Shown here piece by piece: positions 32,585 to 44,968 of a stretch of 64,000 nucleotides of DNA. The notes beneath the pieces were generated by a model. It worked only from the letters and a program-made list of their open reading frames with translations. It searched no databases and was not told the DNA's origin. The DNA comes from Saccharina japonica (Eukaryota; Sar; Phaeophyceae; Laminariales; Laminariaceae). A program made the position numbers and the translations under genes. The stretch is from positions 1-64,000 of the forward strand of contig MEHQ01003223.1 in assembly GCA_008828725.1 (NCBI GenBank), read 5' to 3'. Positions within the stretch are counted from its first letter, which is position 1. Each line of letters opens with the position of its first letter.

Positions 32585-34820
32585 TTAACCACCAATTACC
32601 TGAAAGCGTACATCTTCACCTGCAAACGGCAATACTTGCCTCGCTACCTTCCGATCGCTGTTATCGGCAACGTTTACTGATAGCACGTTTTTCCCCACCC
32701 TCTTCCTGAAATCATCGATCTGGAGATAACCTCGACCTGAGTAACACCCGTCCAACCAACTGTGCAGCATGTGCCACGACCACCACTCATACTTGAAGGC
32801 GGATTCCCAGCCCGAATCAACGGTGTTAAGCAGACCTGGCACGTTGCTCAGCATACAAGGAATGAAAGCGACCCACCACTTCCACCCGCTGAATATGGTG
32901 CAGGCAAGCAGGCAGAACGTTGACGAAAAGCAACACAACAACAAGCGCGCGATTAGCCTTGGCTACACTCGCTGGACCGCGCGGAGAAAGTGAGACCGCT
33001 CGACTGAAAAAACGAATGTAGTTTAAGATAAAGCTTATATAAATCATATAAAAGTGGTTTTTCATATGAGCCATCACTTTCTTTTCGAGTGCTGGGACGG
33101 CCACAAGAAAAATTGTTACCAGCCCTAAGGAGGGATTATCGGAAAGGTGGGCGATCAGTATGGCGAGCATGAACCCTACGTGGCACATCCATCCACGGCA
33201 CGCACTATCACCCGCCCCGGGCGCCCAAGCCGTCCATGGTACCAAGTCGCTTACGTCCACATTTTTCTCTACGCTCTCTGATCCTCCCCACAATGCCTCG
33301 AAAATCTCTATCGGCGTATTATCTGCTTTGAATGTGTCGTCGGATATCACGATTGCCTCGTTAATGTGTGAAGCAGCTGCCATCTCATCAGGAGAGTACG
33401 ACAACTGTTTCGAACCTGTCGGGCCTGTCGCATACGCCAACCCCCTTTCCGACAAAGGGTCGTCCACCATATTTACGTGTGCAGCAGCAGCTAGTTCGGT
33501 CACCAGGGCTTTAGTGCTGAACGATACAGCTTGACTCAGCGAATATTCACAGGAGTCTACGATCTTGGTTGCATAATAGCAGTCAAGTCTCGCCAGCGGA
33601 TCCGTGCCTTCTACTAACATTGCTATTGCGATTGCTAGGCGGGGGCCGTATTGTCCCAATGTCAAATCCCTCCCAGTCAAGCGCGCCTTTCTGCAGTCTG
33701 AATCTGCGATCAGTGCTCCTGCATAGAAACATCGGCAGTTTTCAATTGCAAGGTTTTGGCTGGCCCGGTACGGCTCCTCCAGAGAGGGGGTATTATTAAG
33801 TTTTTCCTGATAGGCGGCGATCTCGGCATGTACAGTTGGACCCCTGATTACCGTCTGAGTTCATACCAAGGACAGAGGCCGTGAATCACTCCCTGGACCC
33901 TGATGCTTAACCCTACAATCGTACCCGTCCTTGAACGCTAGCGATCGAGGAATCCAATCACCAGTTGGTATTATATTCATACCTACGCTGATGCTCAAAG
34001 TCTGGATTACTTCGCGTGCTTCTTCGCTTTGCGCGTGGGCTGTGAGTTCATCTAAATCGTCAGCTTTGAACCCCAGCATGCTGTAGCCACCCACTCTGCT
34101 GGCGCATTCACGAACTTTCTTTGCCCAACTGTCCCATAGAGCATTATCTGGTTCTGGTACTGGACCCACGATAGGGTGGTAGCACCATAAACCGCGTAAC
34201 TTAGTCTCAACCACGCGTGTTGCTGCTTCCCTCAGCCTGGACGCGGCACTCCACACTATAGCGGGAATATACCACCGGCTTGGACTTACAAACGGCGAAA
34301 AACCTGAGTGTTCGTTCAAGAAAGGGCCGAGGAAACCGCGAATTACAGCTGCGCTTACAATGACGGAGACACACAAAAGCATTTCGGCAACTAGGCCCCA
34401 GTCCAGGCCTTTCCAATTGCCAGGAACTGACCCAATCGAAAGGGTCGCCGCTCATATCGTATACACAATAAGTCCGCTCCTTTCGGCAGCGGACGCCCAC
34501 GGTACACTCTCACTCGAAGTGTATCCGAGGTAGTTACCCAACACAAACAAACATATCAAAATAACTGTCCACCATAGCCCACCAGTTAGAAACCCTAGAG
34601 CGGTGGACAAAACCCACCTCGGGCCGCCGTCTAACACAGCGGTAGACGCATTTATTACGTCGCTCAAGCGGCTCCCTGCTGTTGCATTCGTATTCCATTG
34701 CACGCGCTGGTTTGTTGGGCTTTGGGATTCTGAGCCTGTCTCACTATTGACACTATTTACGTCCTGCGTTGACCAGGTCTTACACCTGCAGCCCATTTTG
34801 ATCGAGTAGAAAGCTTTCAT
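32585..34820 (-). pseudogene. Membrane-protein family, copy 2 (pseudogene)
   Basis: Colinear with copy 1 over its whole length, from MKAFYSIKMGCRCKTW (34,820) to the C-terminal QVIGG and TAA (32,585). It carries two in-frame TGA codons, at 34,452-34,454 (where copy 3 has TTA, Leu) and 33,861-33,863 (in the soluble domain), plus a 2-nt deletion near 32,908 in the segment before the Trp-rich motif. Otherwise the frame is open and most family motifs survive. It is more like copy 3 than copy 1 (shared YTSSE, VPW, VSVIVS). It lies in the left arm of the large palindrome, mirror to copy 3. Confidence 0.85.
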
Positions 34821-35639
34821 GAGGTGTTGGAAACAACCTGCGAACAGGCAAGAAGGTGAGGAGGTTTTGGAGTGAATATATGCATCTGCGAAGTGTCTGC
34901 GTTGGGGGGTATTTGCCTTTGAGACTATTCCGTTCAAAACCCATGTGTATCCGACTGCAGCGGACACCATCTCGCCAATGCGGTATGAGGTACGTATTCA
35001 AAGGCCTGGCCTGCAGTACTAATTTTATGTTCCATAATAAAAGAGAAACAGTTGCTATCACTGGAAGACGCGGGGTAGTTTTTAAATACTTCTGGAAAGT
35101 GTTATTAAATAGCGTTGTTTGTGGTATGCGGTTGCTCGACACTGATTTCCCGTATGTGGCGGTTTCATATATTGGTCTACGGAGATTAAGGTTTATATGA
35201 TGTGGCGAGGCATTATGATCTTAGATGATGGATGTCTCGCCTGGAGCTGCCCCGAGAGGCAGTCTGCGATAATGATGATGCGACCCGGGCCTTCATAGAA
35301 TGATACTGCCTGTCTATATGTGAGTGGTGCAGCCGGTGGCAACGTTGGTGCGGCCTCCCTCCTGCGTGTGGTGTTTATGATGGGCCTTTGACGACAGGTA
35401 CTGCCTCTACTTGTGTGTGTATATTTGGTAACGTGGTGGTACGAGTACATCATCTACTACTCTCCTCGTTGACGACTCGCGGTATAGGCACGTGGCTACG
35501 CAGAGCACGTTCGACAGCGGATATACATAAACAAGCGTTCGCGTTCAGTAGTCTCTTCATTGGTGGCGTGGGCTAATCCTGGCGATGTAGTGGTATTAAA
35601 GAAGCTCGTTCACGCGTGGAGAACATACATTTTCAAGGG

Positions 35640-36125
35640 TATGTTAGGTAAGGTACGTACTTAGGTATACCCGGGTAAAATACCCGGGTAAGTACCTTGC
35701 CTAACCACTTAGGTACGTTAGGTACGGACCCCGATACATCACCTAAGGTTTAGGTACGTTAGGCACGGACCTCGATAACTTACCCAAGTTTTAGGTACGA
35801 TAGGTACGCCGCTCAATACCTTACGCGGGTACGGGTATACATGTCAACGAAAATACCCGGGTTTAGGTACAAGCTCAGAGACGACCTCAATACCTTACCT
35901 AAGTTTTAGGTACGTTAGGTACGAACCCCGATACCTTACCTACATTTTAGGTACGTTAGGTACGGACCTCAATACCTTACCTAAGTTTTAGGTACGTTAG
36001 GTAAGGACTTCGATACCTTACCTAAGTTTTAGGTACGATAGGTACGCCGCTCGATACCTTACCCGAGTACGGGTATACACGTCGACGAAACACCCGGGTT
36101 TAGGTACGAGCTCAGATACCTTACC
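35640..36125. repeat. 41-bp satellite array, block 1
   Basis: Tandem units of about 41 bp containing TTACCTAAGTTTTAGGTACG and TTAGGTACGGACC; the motif is partly palindromic (cttacctaag / taggtacgttaggt). Units are interspersed with a second motif, CGGGTATACACGTCGACGAA followed by acccgggtttaggtacgagctc. The matching place in the right arm (between 61.6 and 61.8 kb) has no array. Confidence 0.85.
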
Positions 36126-36616
36126 GGAAATGTGCACGTAATAAAAATTGAAATACACGACGTCATCTGCGAGAGACAAAAAACTCAAATTCTTGAATTG
36201 AAATATAATACGTATTTTATATATGTAGCTTTTTGCAAAGTACTCACAGCCTCGCAGCTCACACCTCACGAATTTTATTTTTTTTTCAAATTGATAAAAA
36301 GTAGGTATGCGATCTCCCCGCCACACACAAACACCGGGGCACTCGCCACCTGTGACACACCCAGGAAACCTGTCACCCAGACGGGCCCAAACCAGGGATA
36401 GAGTAGCGTCGTGGATCGTGGACAATGAGCTAAACACCTTGTGGAGACCCGGAGAGCCAAGCTTCACCGAGCGAGGGACACAGGACACCCCCGGGCCAGC
36501 TCCCGAGCCACTAACCCAGAAAAAAACTACGATGTTCATGTGTTTTGGTCTATAATAACACTCGGCTGTTGGTTGTACGCGATATCAAACCCTAAGCACT
36601 GGCCCCACACATTTGG
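36126..36616. other. Spacer between satellite blocks
   Basis: Non-satellite DNA. A minus-strand 173-codon frame crosses it and the adjacent satellite; its C-terminal part is satellite translation, so it is not called as a gene. Confidence 0.4.
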
Positions 36617-36785
36617 GGACACCTCATAAGAAACATGCTAATAAGAACGCCAGGCTGAGATTTAGAGGAGAAATAGAAATTCAAGAGTCGTTATATTGAA
36701 GTTAGTGTGAAAAGCACCCTCATTCAAATAAGAAATCCAGCCTGGACCAGATTTCCTGTTTCTTATTAGGTGTCCTGTACTTTGT
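36617..36785. mobile_element. MITE family 2, copy c
   Basis: Left end GGACACCTCATAAGAAACATG-like, right end ATTTCCTGTTTCTTATTAGG followed by tgtcctgtac. The inner 'gccaggctgagattt' and 'aaatccagcctgg' blocks mirror each other. About 170 bp, the shortest clean copy. Confidence 0.75.
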
Positions 36786-36859
36786 AGCTGCTGCGAGTAG
36801 ATTTCTACTGCCAGTGCATACGGTTTTTAGTGCCCAGCCCTCCTAATTTTACAGTTTTC

Positions 36860-37262
36860 TTACGGGTATGTACCCGGGTACCCTTACCAGGGTACGGGTA
36901 TACCTGTCGACGGAATACCCGGGTTTAGGTACGAGCTCAGGGACGACCTCAATACCTTACCTAAGTTTTAGGTACGTTAGGTACGGACCCCGATACCTTA
37001 CCTAAATCTTAGGAACGCTAGGTACAGCCCTCAATACCTTACCTAAGTTTTAGGTACGTTAGGTACGGATCCCGATACCTTACCTAAGTTATAGGTGCGC
37101 TGGGTACGGACCCCCATACCTTACCTGGGTATCGGGTATACACGTCGACGAAATACCCGGGTTTAGGTACGAGCCTTGGGACGACCTCAATACCTTACCA
37201 AAGTTTTAGGTACGTTAGGTACGACCTCAAATAGTTACCCGGGTATAGGTATACCTTACCTA
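36860..37262. repeat. 41-bp satellite array, block 2
   Basis: Same units as block 1, opening with the same CGGGTATAC..GTCGACG motif. The two blocks are separated by about 730 bp that includes a MITE-2, so a single array was probably split or copied. Confidence 0.85.
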
Positions 37263-37890
37263 ACACACCCTTGTGAAAAAAACTTGGTTTGTTTTGTAGT
37301 TAAGAGTGCAATAACTTGTGTGAAATACTGTGCGGAGGCCCCAACACAAAAGACAATACCCCCTGCTACTGATGAAGGAATACGCCGATTTAGACTTGTT
37401 AACGCCATTATGCTGTACGCACGAAATATTGGGTAGGCCGTCGGGCAGCTACCCGCCAGTTGAAAAACCAAGCGAACCCGTCCACCTGATGTTGAGGAAA
37501 CTGTCTACCATCACGGAACATAACCGGGGGCATAGTGGCTCTAAATACGTATCGTTACGTGTATCAAACCATCGATCATGAACGAGAAAGTACTGCTACG
37601 AGCCCGTCCAGCTGCAGTGACGAGGCGGAATTTTATGCAGGCTTTATCGATACGAAGGTTTGCAATTTTCGATGTAAACGTTTATGTGCCTGCTTGTTAC
37701 TGGGGATTCCTGCTGCTTGAAGGGAATATCTGCTGTGCTGGTTTCTGTACTGCTTGCCGGCGTTCAGCCAAACCCAATTCAAGTGTCAGCATTTGCGGTG
37801 CTTTTGTGACGTACCTAAATAAATCATCACTACTCCTGCGCCTTCTTGTACTCTTATCATTTGACAAGGTCAAGAAAAACGACTAAGCAA

Positions 37891-38333
37891 AAGCCGATTT
37901 TCCTAATTGAGAATTACCTTTCCGATGATAATGAAACAAAAAGTGTTAGTCTTTGAATTGTGTCAGATATATACTTCCCTCACATTGAAAAAGAACACTG
38001 CAAACTACTGTTCTTCCGTTACAGCCGTCGAAAACACAACAAAAAATCGATATCGGCATCGGCACTCTCAAGATATCGAAGATCTAAGAACATCTACGGT
38101 ATATTTATGGGCGAGGTACCTCGCCCATTAATGCCAATTCCCATGTATCCCATGTTTTACGAGCCTGTCAAGGTTGATTCCGATTTGTTTTTCGTGGGTC
38201 GATACATGCCATCGAGGAACCTAATTTCTAGGAGTTGTGAGCGAAATGAAATTCGAAAAAAAAAACCAACAAGGTACCAAACAAGATTTTCGTTCTCATA
38301 GGAAAGGCAGTTCTCCATTAGGAAAATCCGCTG
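37891..38333. mobile_element. MITE family 3, copy a
   Basis: About 440 bp with ~40-bp terminal inverted repeats: AGCCGATTTTCCTAATTGAG plus aattacctttccgatgataa on the left, and the inverse (ataggaaaggcagttctcc, attaggaaaatccgct) on the right. A perfect 18-bp palindrome centred on GGTACC lies at about 38,108-38,125. It is present only in the left arm of the palindrome; the right arm has an uninterrupted site near 60,970-61,030. Confidence 0.75.
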
Positions 38334-38394
38334 GTAAGCCGCATCGAAAGGAGGAAGCATAAAAAAGCCTGGTGTGTGAGTTTTTGACAAGAAA

Positions 38395-40255
38395 ATAATG
38401 TATGCCTACGAAACAAATCGTGCCGACCCGAAATATGCCTCGGCAAGCCCATGGCGGGGGAATTCAAATCGGTCTATTAACAGCAATTGGTTCGCGCTTT
38501 GGAGTTCACAATTTTTGCTTGGCCGTTCCGCGAAAGGTAACTGACTGCACTCCACCGCCATATTGCAGCCAGTACGGCGGATGGTGTGATGCCCGCGGTA
38601 TGATCGAAGGGGTGCAGGAATTATCGTTGCTGGCTTTGACTCGCATGTTCCCTTCTATTTAAGAGACCTCTTCTGCTTTACTACTACTCTGACGATGAGA
38701 GACAAAAAGGGGTAATTCTGGGAAAATAGGGAAGCCGGGGAGAGTGGCTAACTGTTCGAGGTATGGAATGCGTTGTGCTCTCACGAGTAGCCCGCTAGAA
38801 AGGTGGCTGTAAGAGCCTTTTGACCTTTCCTATGGTGCTTAGCTTTTCCCCACTAAGCATACACGAAGTATTGTGCCCGAGATATAATATCAATCCTGTG
38901 GTATTCTAAAAGCATTTTCGACTTGTTCGCTCGTGTTTGTGATGCTCAGAACATTCCTATGGGCTCACGAAGCCTCGATGCTACTGCCTGTGTGATCTCC
39001 CGAGGAAATATCAGTACACGAGAATGATCTTCGAATGGCACAATGCTTTGGGCCTTGACGTTCATATCACAACCATTACATGGCCCTAGAGCACCTCATC
39101 ACATAGGCCCACCCTGAATAGTCATATATATATATGCAGACCATGCAATGGTCGATTGATGGCGACGAAGTTCACCCCAAAATACCGAGAAAAATGTGTC
39201 GAATATGCGGCTATTCGAAACAATAAACTGAGGATAGATATGTATCCACACCTCGAGGTGAGGGCTAGGTTTCACGGTGAAATTCGTCGAACCAAAACAA
39301 AAATTGGCAAGGATGAAAAGCTACTTAACACAGTTGTTTCTAATCCATTAGAATCATTCCCTATCAGTTGTGTACGTCGGCTATGGCCGACAGATTCACA
39401 AGCCTTCGGTGTAGCTCTTAAACACATGTATACCTGGGGGGGATTTGTGTGACCTGCATGATTTGGGCATGTTCGCGGAGTAAAATTAGTATCGTCTGCG
39501 TGATCAAGATCCGATTCATTTGATGCGATCTGTTTATCTAGATCCTGCACAAACGCTCTCCAGATAGAGATCTGTGTTTTTTGCATGATCTGTACCTGTT
39601 TTCTGTGCGCGAGCTGTACCGTTCGAAATATCTGGATATGTATGATTTGTACATGCCACCTGGGTGCGATCTGTAAGATTCGTAGTATCAGGATCTGTAT
39701 GATCTGTACGGTCTGGCCATGTCACGCCGTGTGCGATCTTCACCATGTGTAGGACTTGGCATATGCCCGTGGTTGGTTGACACATATACGAGCACCGGTA
39801 CATTGTAAACAGTCGTATTACAAGAAGACCAGTACCAACATGGGTTGTCTACATACCTGGTATACAGTACACTGAAACTGTTTTATGCGAGACCGAAGTT
39901 ACACGTTCCCCCAAGGTGACACTTGCATGGTCTCTCCCGTGCATGCACGCGTTTAACAAGATGCATATGACCTACAGTGGATTCCCTCGGAGGGGTCTGC
40001 TTGGTAGGCGGCATTCAGATCATGTCCGACGAGTAAGGTCTGGATGATATAGATCTTGCGTGCAGTACCGCAGTCACTCGATTTCCCGGCAGACCTGTAC
40101 AACCAATAGGTGGGTGTTCGACAGTTCAGATACCGTGCGTACGCGCAGTTTATATACTGCTGAATACTACCAGTACTCGATTTTTTTAGGCTTCGACTTT
40201 GGTACGAACTGGAATCTCGACCATTCGCGAAAAGGAGAGGATTCGGTAAAACAAT
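38395..40255 (+). repeat. Palindrome block D/E, left copy
   Basis: Matches the reverse complement of 58,384-60,960. Anchors include ACAAATCGTGCCGACCCG (right arm acaaatcgagccgattcg), aaataccgagaa, and repeated gatctgta motifs at 39,500-39,720. Frames in this block (for example 98 codons at 39,156-39,452) are not conserved in the partner and are not called. Confidence 0.7.
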
Positions 40256-41009
40256 TTGGGCTCAACTGGCCAACGAGCTATGCAAGGTATAACGATAATG
40301 AGCGGTCGACGTTCAAACGAGATACGAAACGCGGTCCCTGCAGAAATGCAAACGGAACAAGAAACGAACGTCGGCCCACAATACCTCCCCAGGGTCGAGG
40401 TTATTGAACTATTGATATTGATACCTATGGTTATATTGTTTTTTGTTTACTGTCGAACCTACTGCGATTGTATCCCGAAAATATCGCCGCCTGCTTTGCG
40501 TGGTGGAAGTTCTCAATGTCCCCTTGTACCAATATCGTCAAGGAAATTATAGCTCGCCTGCTAAAGTGTGCATCGGTAAATTAGAGCTTAGAAAGCATGG
40601 CACTTCTATCCAAGATACGCAGTATGCAGCAGTTCAACGGAACCCAGAATATTAAAAAAGGCCCCTTTTCAGCACACAGTAGGTGTTTATCAAAACAACG
40701 CATTTTCAGCCTCGACGACACATTGACGTGTCTTACTACAATACCAGCACTCGCAGTATTTGGACGCTACTTAGTCCTGCCACACTACCTGCATTGGCCG
40801 TACGAAACATAGTGCGAGTATTTCAGCTGTGACTCAAGCAGATGGAGCGGTTGATACTCAACTTAGCTACCTGGATGATAAGTCAGACGGGCTCGTCGCA
40901 GTTCTAAAAGACGTCGTGGCCAGGGAAGAGAGCTGGTATTGTTTCGGTGTGATAGTGGGTAATCATGCCGGAACAACTTCAGCCCGCCTTCCAGGCACTC
41001 GTGTGTGTC

Positions 41010-41480
41010 AGGATCAATCTAGAGATTTCTCCATATTTCTTAAACACCTTGCATATACTCGCAACGGGTTGAACTGTGATGTGTTTTTTCGAATACGGTC
41101 CGCGTCTACCTGCCATACAGCGTCCGGGTTGGCGTCGATGTAGAGGGAACATTGTGACAAGACATTGACATATCGACAGCTACAGCCACCCGTATAGGCG
41201 ATGTCTGGGCAAGCCTCTATGGAGATAACGTTATTCTGCTTTGGTGTCAGGATCAATCTAGAGATTACTCCATATTTCTTAAACACCTTGCATATACTCG
41301 CAACGAGTTAGATTGTGATGTGTTTATTCGAATACGGTCTGCGTCTACCTGCCATACAGCGTCCGGGTTGACGTCGATGTAGAGGGAACATTGTGACAAG
41401 ACATTGACATATCGATACAGCCACCCGTATAGGCGATGTCTGGGCAAGCCTCTATGCAGGTAACGCGATTCTGCTTTGTG
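41010..41480 (+). repeat. ~240-bp tandem duplication
   Basis: Two units start GGATCAATCTAGAGAT (about 41,010 and 41,250) and run through 'catacagcgtccgggttg' to 'gcaagcctctatg'. A single inverted copy lies at about 54,010-54,280 in the other palindrome arm, so the tandem doubling happened in this arm only. Confidence 0.75.
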
Positions 41481-41739
41481 GCTCCTTCTCTTCGCATACT
41501 ATAGCAAATGTGCAGCGAGTACAAGCCATGTACATTCACGGGGCTTCGACTAAAGGTTGGTCGCTTTCATCTATTATCGAGGCACCCGACGGTATACCCG
41601 CTATAAAGCCGTTACTCGGATACTGTGTGCAGGGCGTTGAGTGCTCTTAACTCGTGTCATTACGTCTGCCCTTCTTCGCCACAACTCTACACGTACGCTT
41701 GATAAGTTTAATGTTGAGAGCAGGTCGCTCGGTTCGACC

Positions 41740-42075
41740 CGACATCTATATGGCACTTTCCCTTCATGAAGAGGGCAGCGCGGAGCACATCACGCCAGGG
41801 TTTGGTACAGCATCGGTGCGGACGATCCCATGAAACAATTATAAGCGGCGACGGTGAAGCGAAATACAGCATATGATGCAAGGTACGGGCCTTGCATTCC
41901 TGCTTGCAGTGGTTACTTGTTACGGCACAATATAACTGCTGACGACATCAAATAATCAAGGAATATGGGAGACCTTAGTCGTACAATAATATAGGGATAT
42001 TGATGACCTCGGTGAATGGAGGGGGCTATGCGGGATAATACCCTTGCGGCGGTTGAACCTGACCCCTACATGGAC
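41740..42075 (+). repeat. Dispersed repeat X, copy 1
   Basis: Matches 45,565-46,105: shared 'tctat.tggcactttccctt', 'gtttggtaca', 'actgctgacga', 'ggaatatggg.gac', 'tcgtaca.taagat', 'gacctcggc' and a terminal 'gcgggataatacc..tgcggcggttg'. The terminal part also resembles the arms of the hairpin at 49,376. Confidence 0.6.
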
Positions 42076-43689
42076 CCCCAATGTTTGAACGTGTGCTACT
42101 GGGAAACCAAGTACTTACTTTAAACATGCTAAAAAGGGTGACAGGTTTAGGGGTTTTAACCATTCATAGGCATTGTACAGCAGTATTTGGTGTATAGGCT
42201 TCACACTCGTTAATCTAGTCATGTCATCAATTGCGTACAGCAGTATAACCCACGGGTTTGTATGACGACTATTTGATCTGCTAGTGTGTCAGGTATACAG
42301 TACAAAGTGTCAAGTACCCGTGGAAGGAGTTGTAGTGGTATTTCGGATGCACGCTTGCATGGACCAGGGCTCACATATGAAACGAAAACAAAAGAAATTT
42401 GGAAAGGAAACGAGGGTTTTCGGAACCACGTACTTACAACGAGCGATGATAAACAAAACCATGGATAGAATGGTACACACGGCATAACGGGTGATGATAT
42501 GCGCAACCTGTAAACATAACGGTGGTATTCCGAAACGTTTAAAACTTAAGGATGGTACCTACGGCAATAGCTAGTCCATGTATGACCTTTTACCTATGTT
42601 TGTGATACGGTGGCCTGCAGGGCTAGGTACACAGCAGGTAGTGATAAATGCATGCACTGACCAACGGTTTTGAGATCAAAGTTTGCGTGCAGAGTCTAAC
42701 ACAACGAGTGTACGATTTTTAGTTGATCACATCAATATAAACAAAGCACATGGGACTGCATGACCAAACGATAGTTAGCGTGGTTATAACGATGACAGTA
42801 CACCTGTGTAACCGACTGCCACTGGTGCATGGCAGACGATAACACATCATGTCTCCTTGGTCGAGAAATGTGTCATCGACTACACAAGCGAGAGCATGAC
42901 TGCGATTCAGCAAACAATACTTGAACCGACTCGTGACAAATCGATAGTATACACAACTATCTATGCAAGTTAATGGACTGTACAAAAGACGTTCTGCCAG
43001 TCATTGTAGGTGGAGTGTGGACTGAGCAAACACAAGAGTGCAGTCAAACAGGCGGGGGCTCGTAGTGCTCTCATAAGAGATACCACATTTTGGAGTGTGC
43101 AGCTCACATGCTCGACTGTATTTCACAAGTTATATGCCAAGGGGACGATTCCGACAACGTGGAATAAACTATCGACGTACCCAGCAGTACATGGTGTCTC
43201 GTACATGAAACAAAATATCCCGCATGATAGACATACAGCTTATCACCCACAACAAATTACGTTCAAAACATGACAGCATACTCACACGTACATGTATATC
43301 CAACAATATATGCGCACGGCACGCGGTTAATGCACTCAACTAATAAACGAATGCCGCACATATGTATACTCTTGGTGTATGCAAACCCGTGCGCGTAACT
43401 ATTTTTGTTTTTCTTACCCCACACAACCCCACACAAGCACGTCTTGAACTACTTAGCGAAGCTTACACAGGGCGCGTGAGGTACTTCGATACAAAACTAG
43501 AAATAAACCGCACTGATATGATAGCGCTATACTGAAACACTTACTGTCGGGATGCACAGCTCGAACTGGCCAGCCATGGCTGAAGTTTGGCGGCACTGCT
43601 TTACGGACACTCGTCTGTTTAATTTTCGAAAACGTAGGTTTCGCCTCTTGTAATCAATATAATACTCGTATCAGCCGAGCAATACGTCC
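42076..43689. other. Anonymous DNA within the left palindrome arm
   Basis: I see no right-arm match for this stretch. Frames are short and unremarkable. Confidence 0.4.
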
Positions 43690-44089
43690 TGGTTATGTCT
43701 ATCGATACCTCCTTGATTCACCAGTATGTTCACCAAACCAATAGGTACACAAGGCTATCAGCCGAACAGTAAATCAGTGAAATTGCCTGTCGATACCCAT
43801 CGCTGTAGGCCACCATAGGATTCCAAAGTGTCACTCGATACCTACGATGTGAAGCGAACGCTACCCTACCTCGTATTGCCTTTGATACCCATTGGCCTCG
43901 AACTCGTGAATGCGTACTATATACAACAATTGTTCAAGAGTACGAGTACTTGACGAGAGTCGAGTAATGGTACCTATACGAAGTAATGCCGGTATCACCT
44001 CATGATGTTACATGACGACCGAGCCAACCCAAACGGTACACACGATTACCATTTTTTTCTTCACACACCACGTCCCGGGGGGGGAACTT

Positions 44090-44724
44090 GTATAAAGGGA
44101 AGCGGCCAAAAAAAGGTGTACCTGGTCCGTTTGCGGATAAAAACAGGTACATACTTAAAATCAGGTAAAAAACGCACTCCACGTGCCCTGCCATTGGTCC
44201 AAACCTCGTTGTACCTGTTTTTGCCTCTTTAAATACCAGGTATACCTGATTTTGTCTACTCTGCTAGACTTTTAACCTTTTTTTTTTGTCGTTTTAAAGC
44301 CAATCAGAGGCCCTTCATAGTTCCACCCTATGCCCCCTACTATATAAATGCCGACGTACGCGGAGAAACCCTCCTTCCTTCGCACCTCGCACCACACGCC
44401 ACTCGAGCGACACACATATCTGCCTGCACACCTCCGCCGAAATTATACCAGATAGAAGGCTCCCCTTCGGGATTGTGGTCAACTTGGAATACCAGGGGTG
44501 TCGCAAGCTGAGAAGGGAGAATACAGCAGCAGGCGTTCGTTACTCGTACTATTACTCGTATACGTAGCCACCGGGCGAGCACGAAGAACATGGAAAAACT
44601 CTGCTTTGCGTTGCAAGGAACGGCCGGTTCGTGGGGTGCGTTTTTAACTTGATTTTAGTATGTACATGTTTTTGGCCCCGAACGGACCAGGTGTACCTGT
44701 TTTTGGCCGCTGCCCTTGTATAAA
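44090..44724. mobile_element. Fold-back element with ~110-bp terminal inverted repeats
   Basis: The left terminus (from about 44,090: agcggcca, then GGTGTACCTGGTCCGTTTGC, aaaacaggtacatact, aaaaacgcactccacg) is repeated in inverse at about 44,615-44,724 (cgtggggtgcgttttt, agtatgtacatgttttt, GAACGGACCAGGTGTACC, ggccgctgcccttg). The ~420-bp centre has no recognisable gene. It sits immediately after palindrome block H, whose right-arm partner lacks it. Confidence 0.75.
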
Positions 44725-44968
44725 CTATGTTTGGCGTTGAACATGACTTCATATTGATGGTTACCAGTCTGGTCTTCGGATATATTTAGGTGGGTTCTTC
44801 GTGGTATGGGGAGGTATACTTAATTTATTTAGCGAAAGAGGGACATTTGAGGTAGCTTGGTCGTGGTATGGGGGGGTATAATAAATTTACTTAGCGAAAC
44901 AGGGAAAATAATCTCGCAGAGGGGTAGTTTACTCCGTTCACGAACGACGATGACCCGTGTCCTCTTAA

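Noticed and set aside
33861..34454. In-frame TGA codons in copy 2 as a sign of recoding or a variant genetic code
   Set aside because: Copy 1 ends in TGA TGA, copy 3 has TTA and GAC-type codons at the matching sites, and copy 2 also has a 2-nt deletion. Ordinary decay explains it.
36018..36539. Minus-strand 173-codon frame
   Set aside because: About a quarter of it is satellite sequence; the remainder has no recognisable domain and no mirror-arm counterpart.
35640..37262. CRISPR-like spacing in the 41-bp array
   Set aside because: Units are contiguous without unique spacers of constant length, and the host is eukaryotic.
39156..39452. Plus-strand 98-codon frame
   Set aside because: The mirror-arm sequence is alignable but interrupted by stops and indels, so the frame is not conserved.
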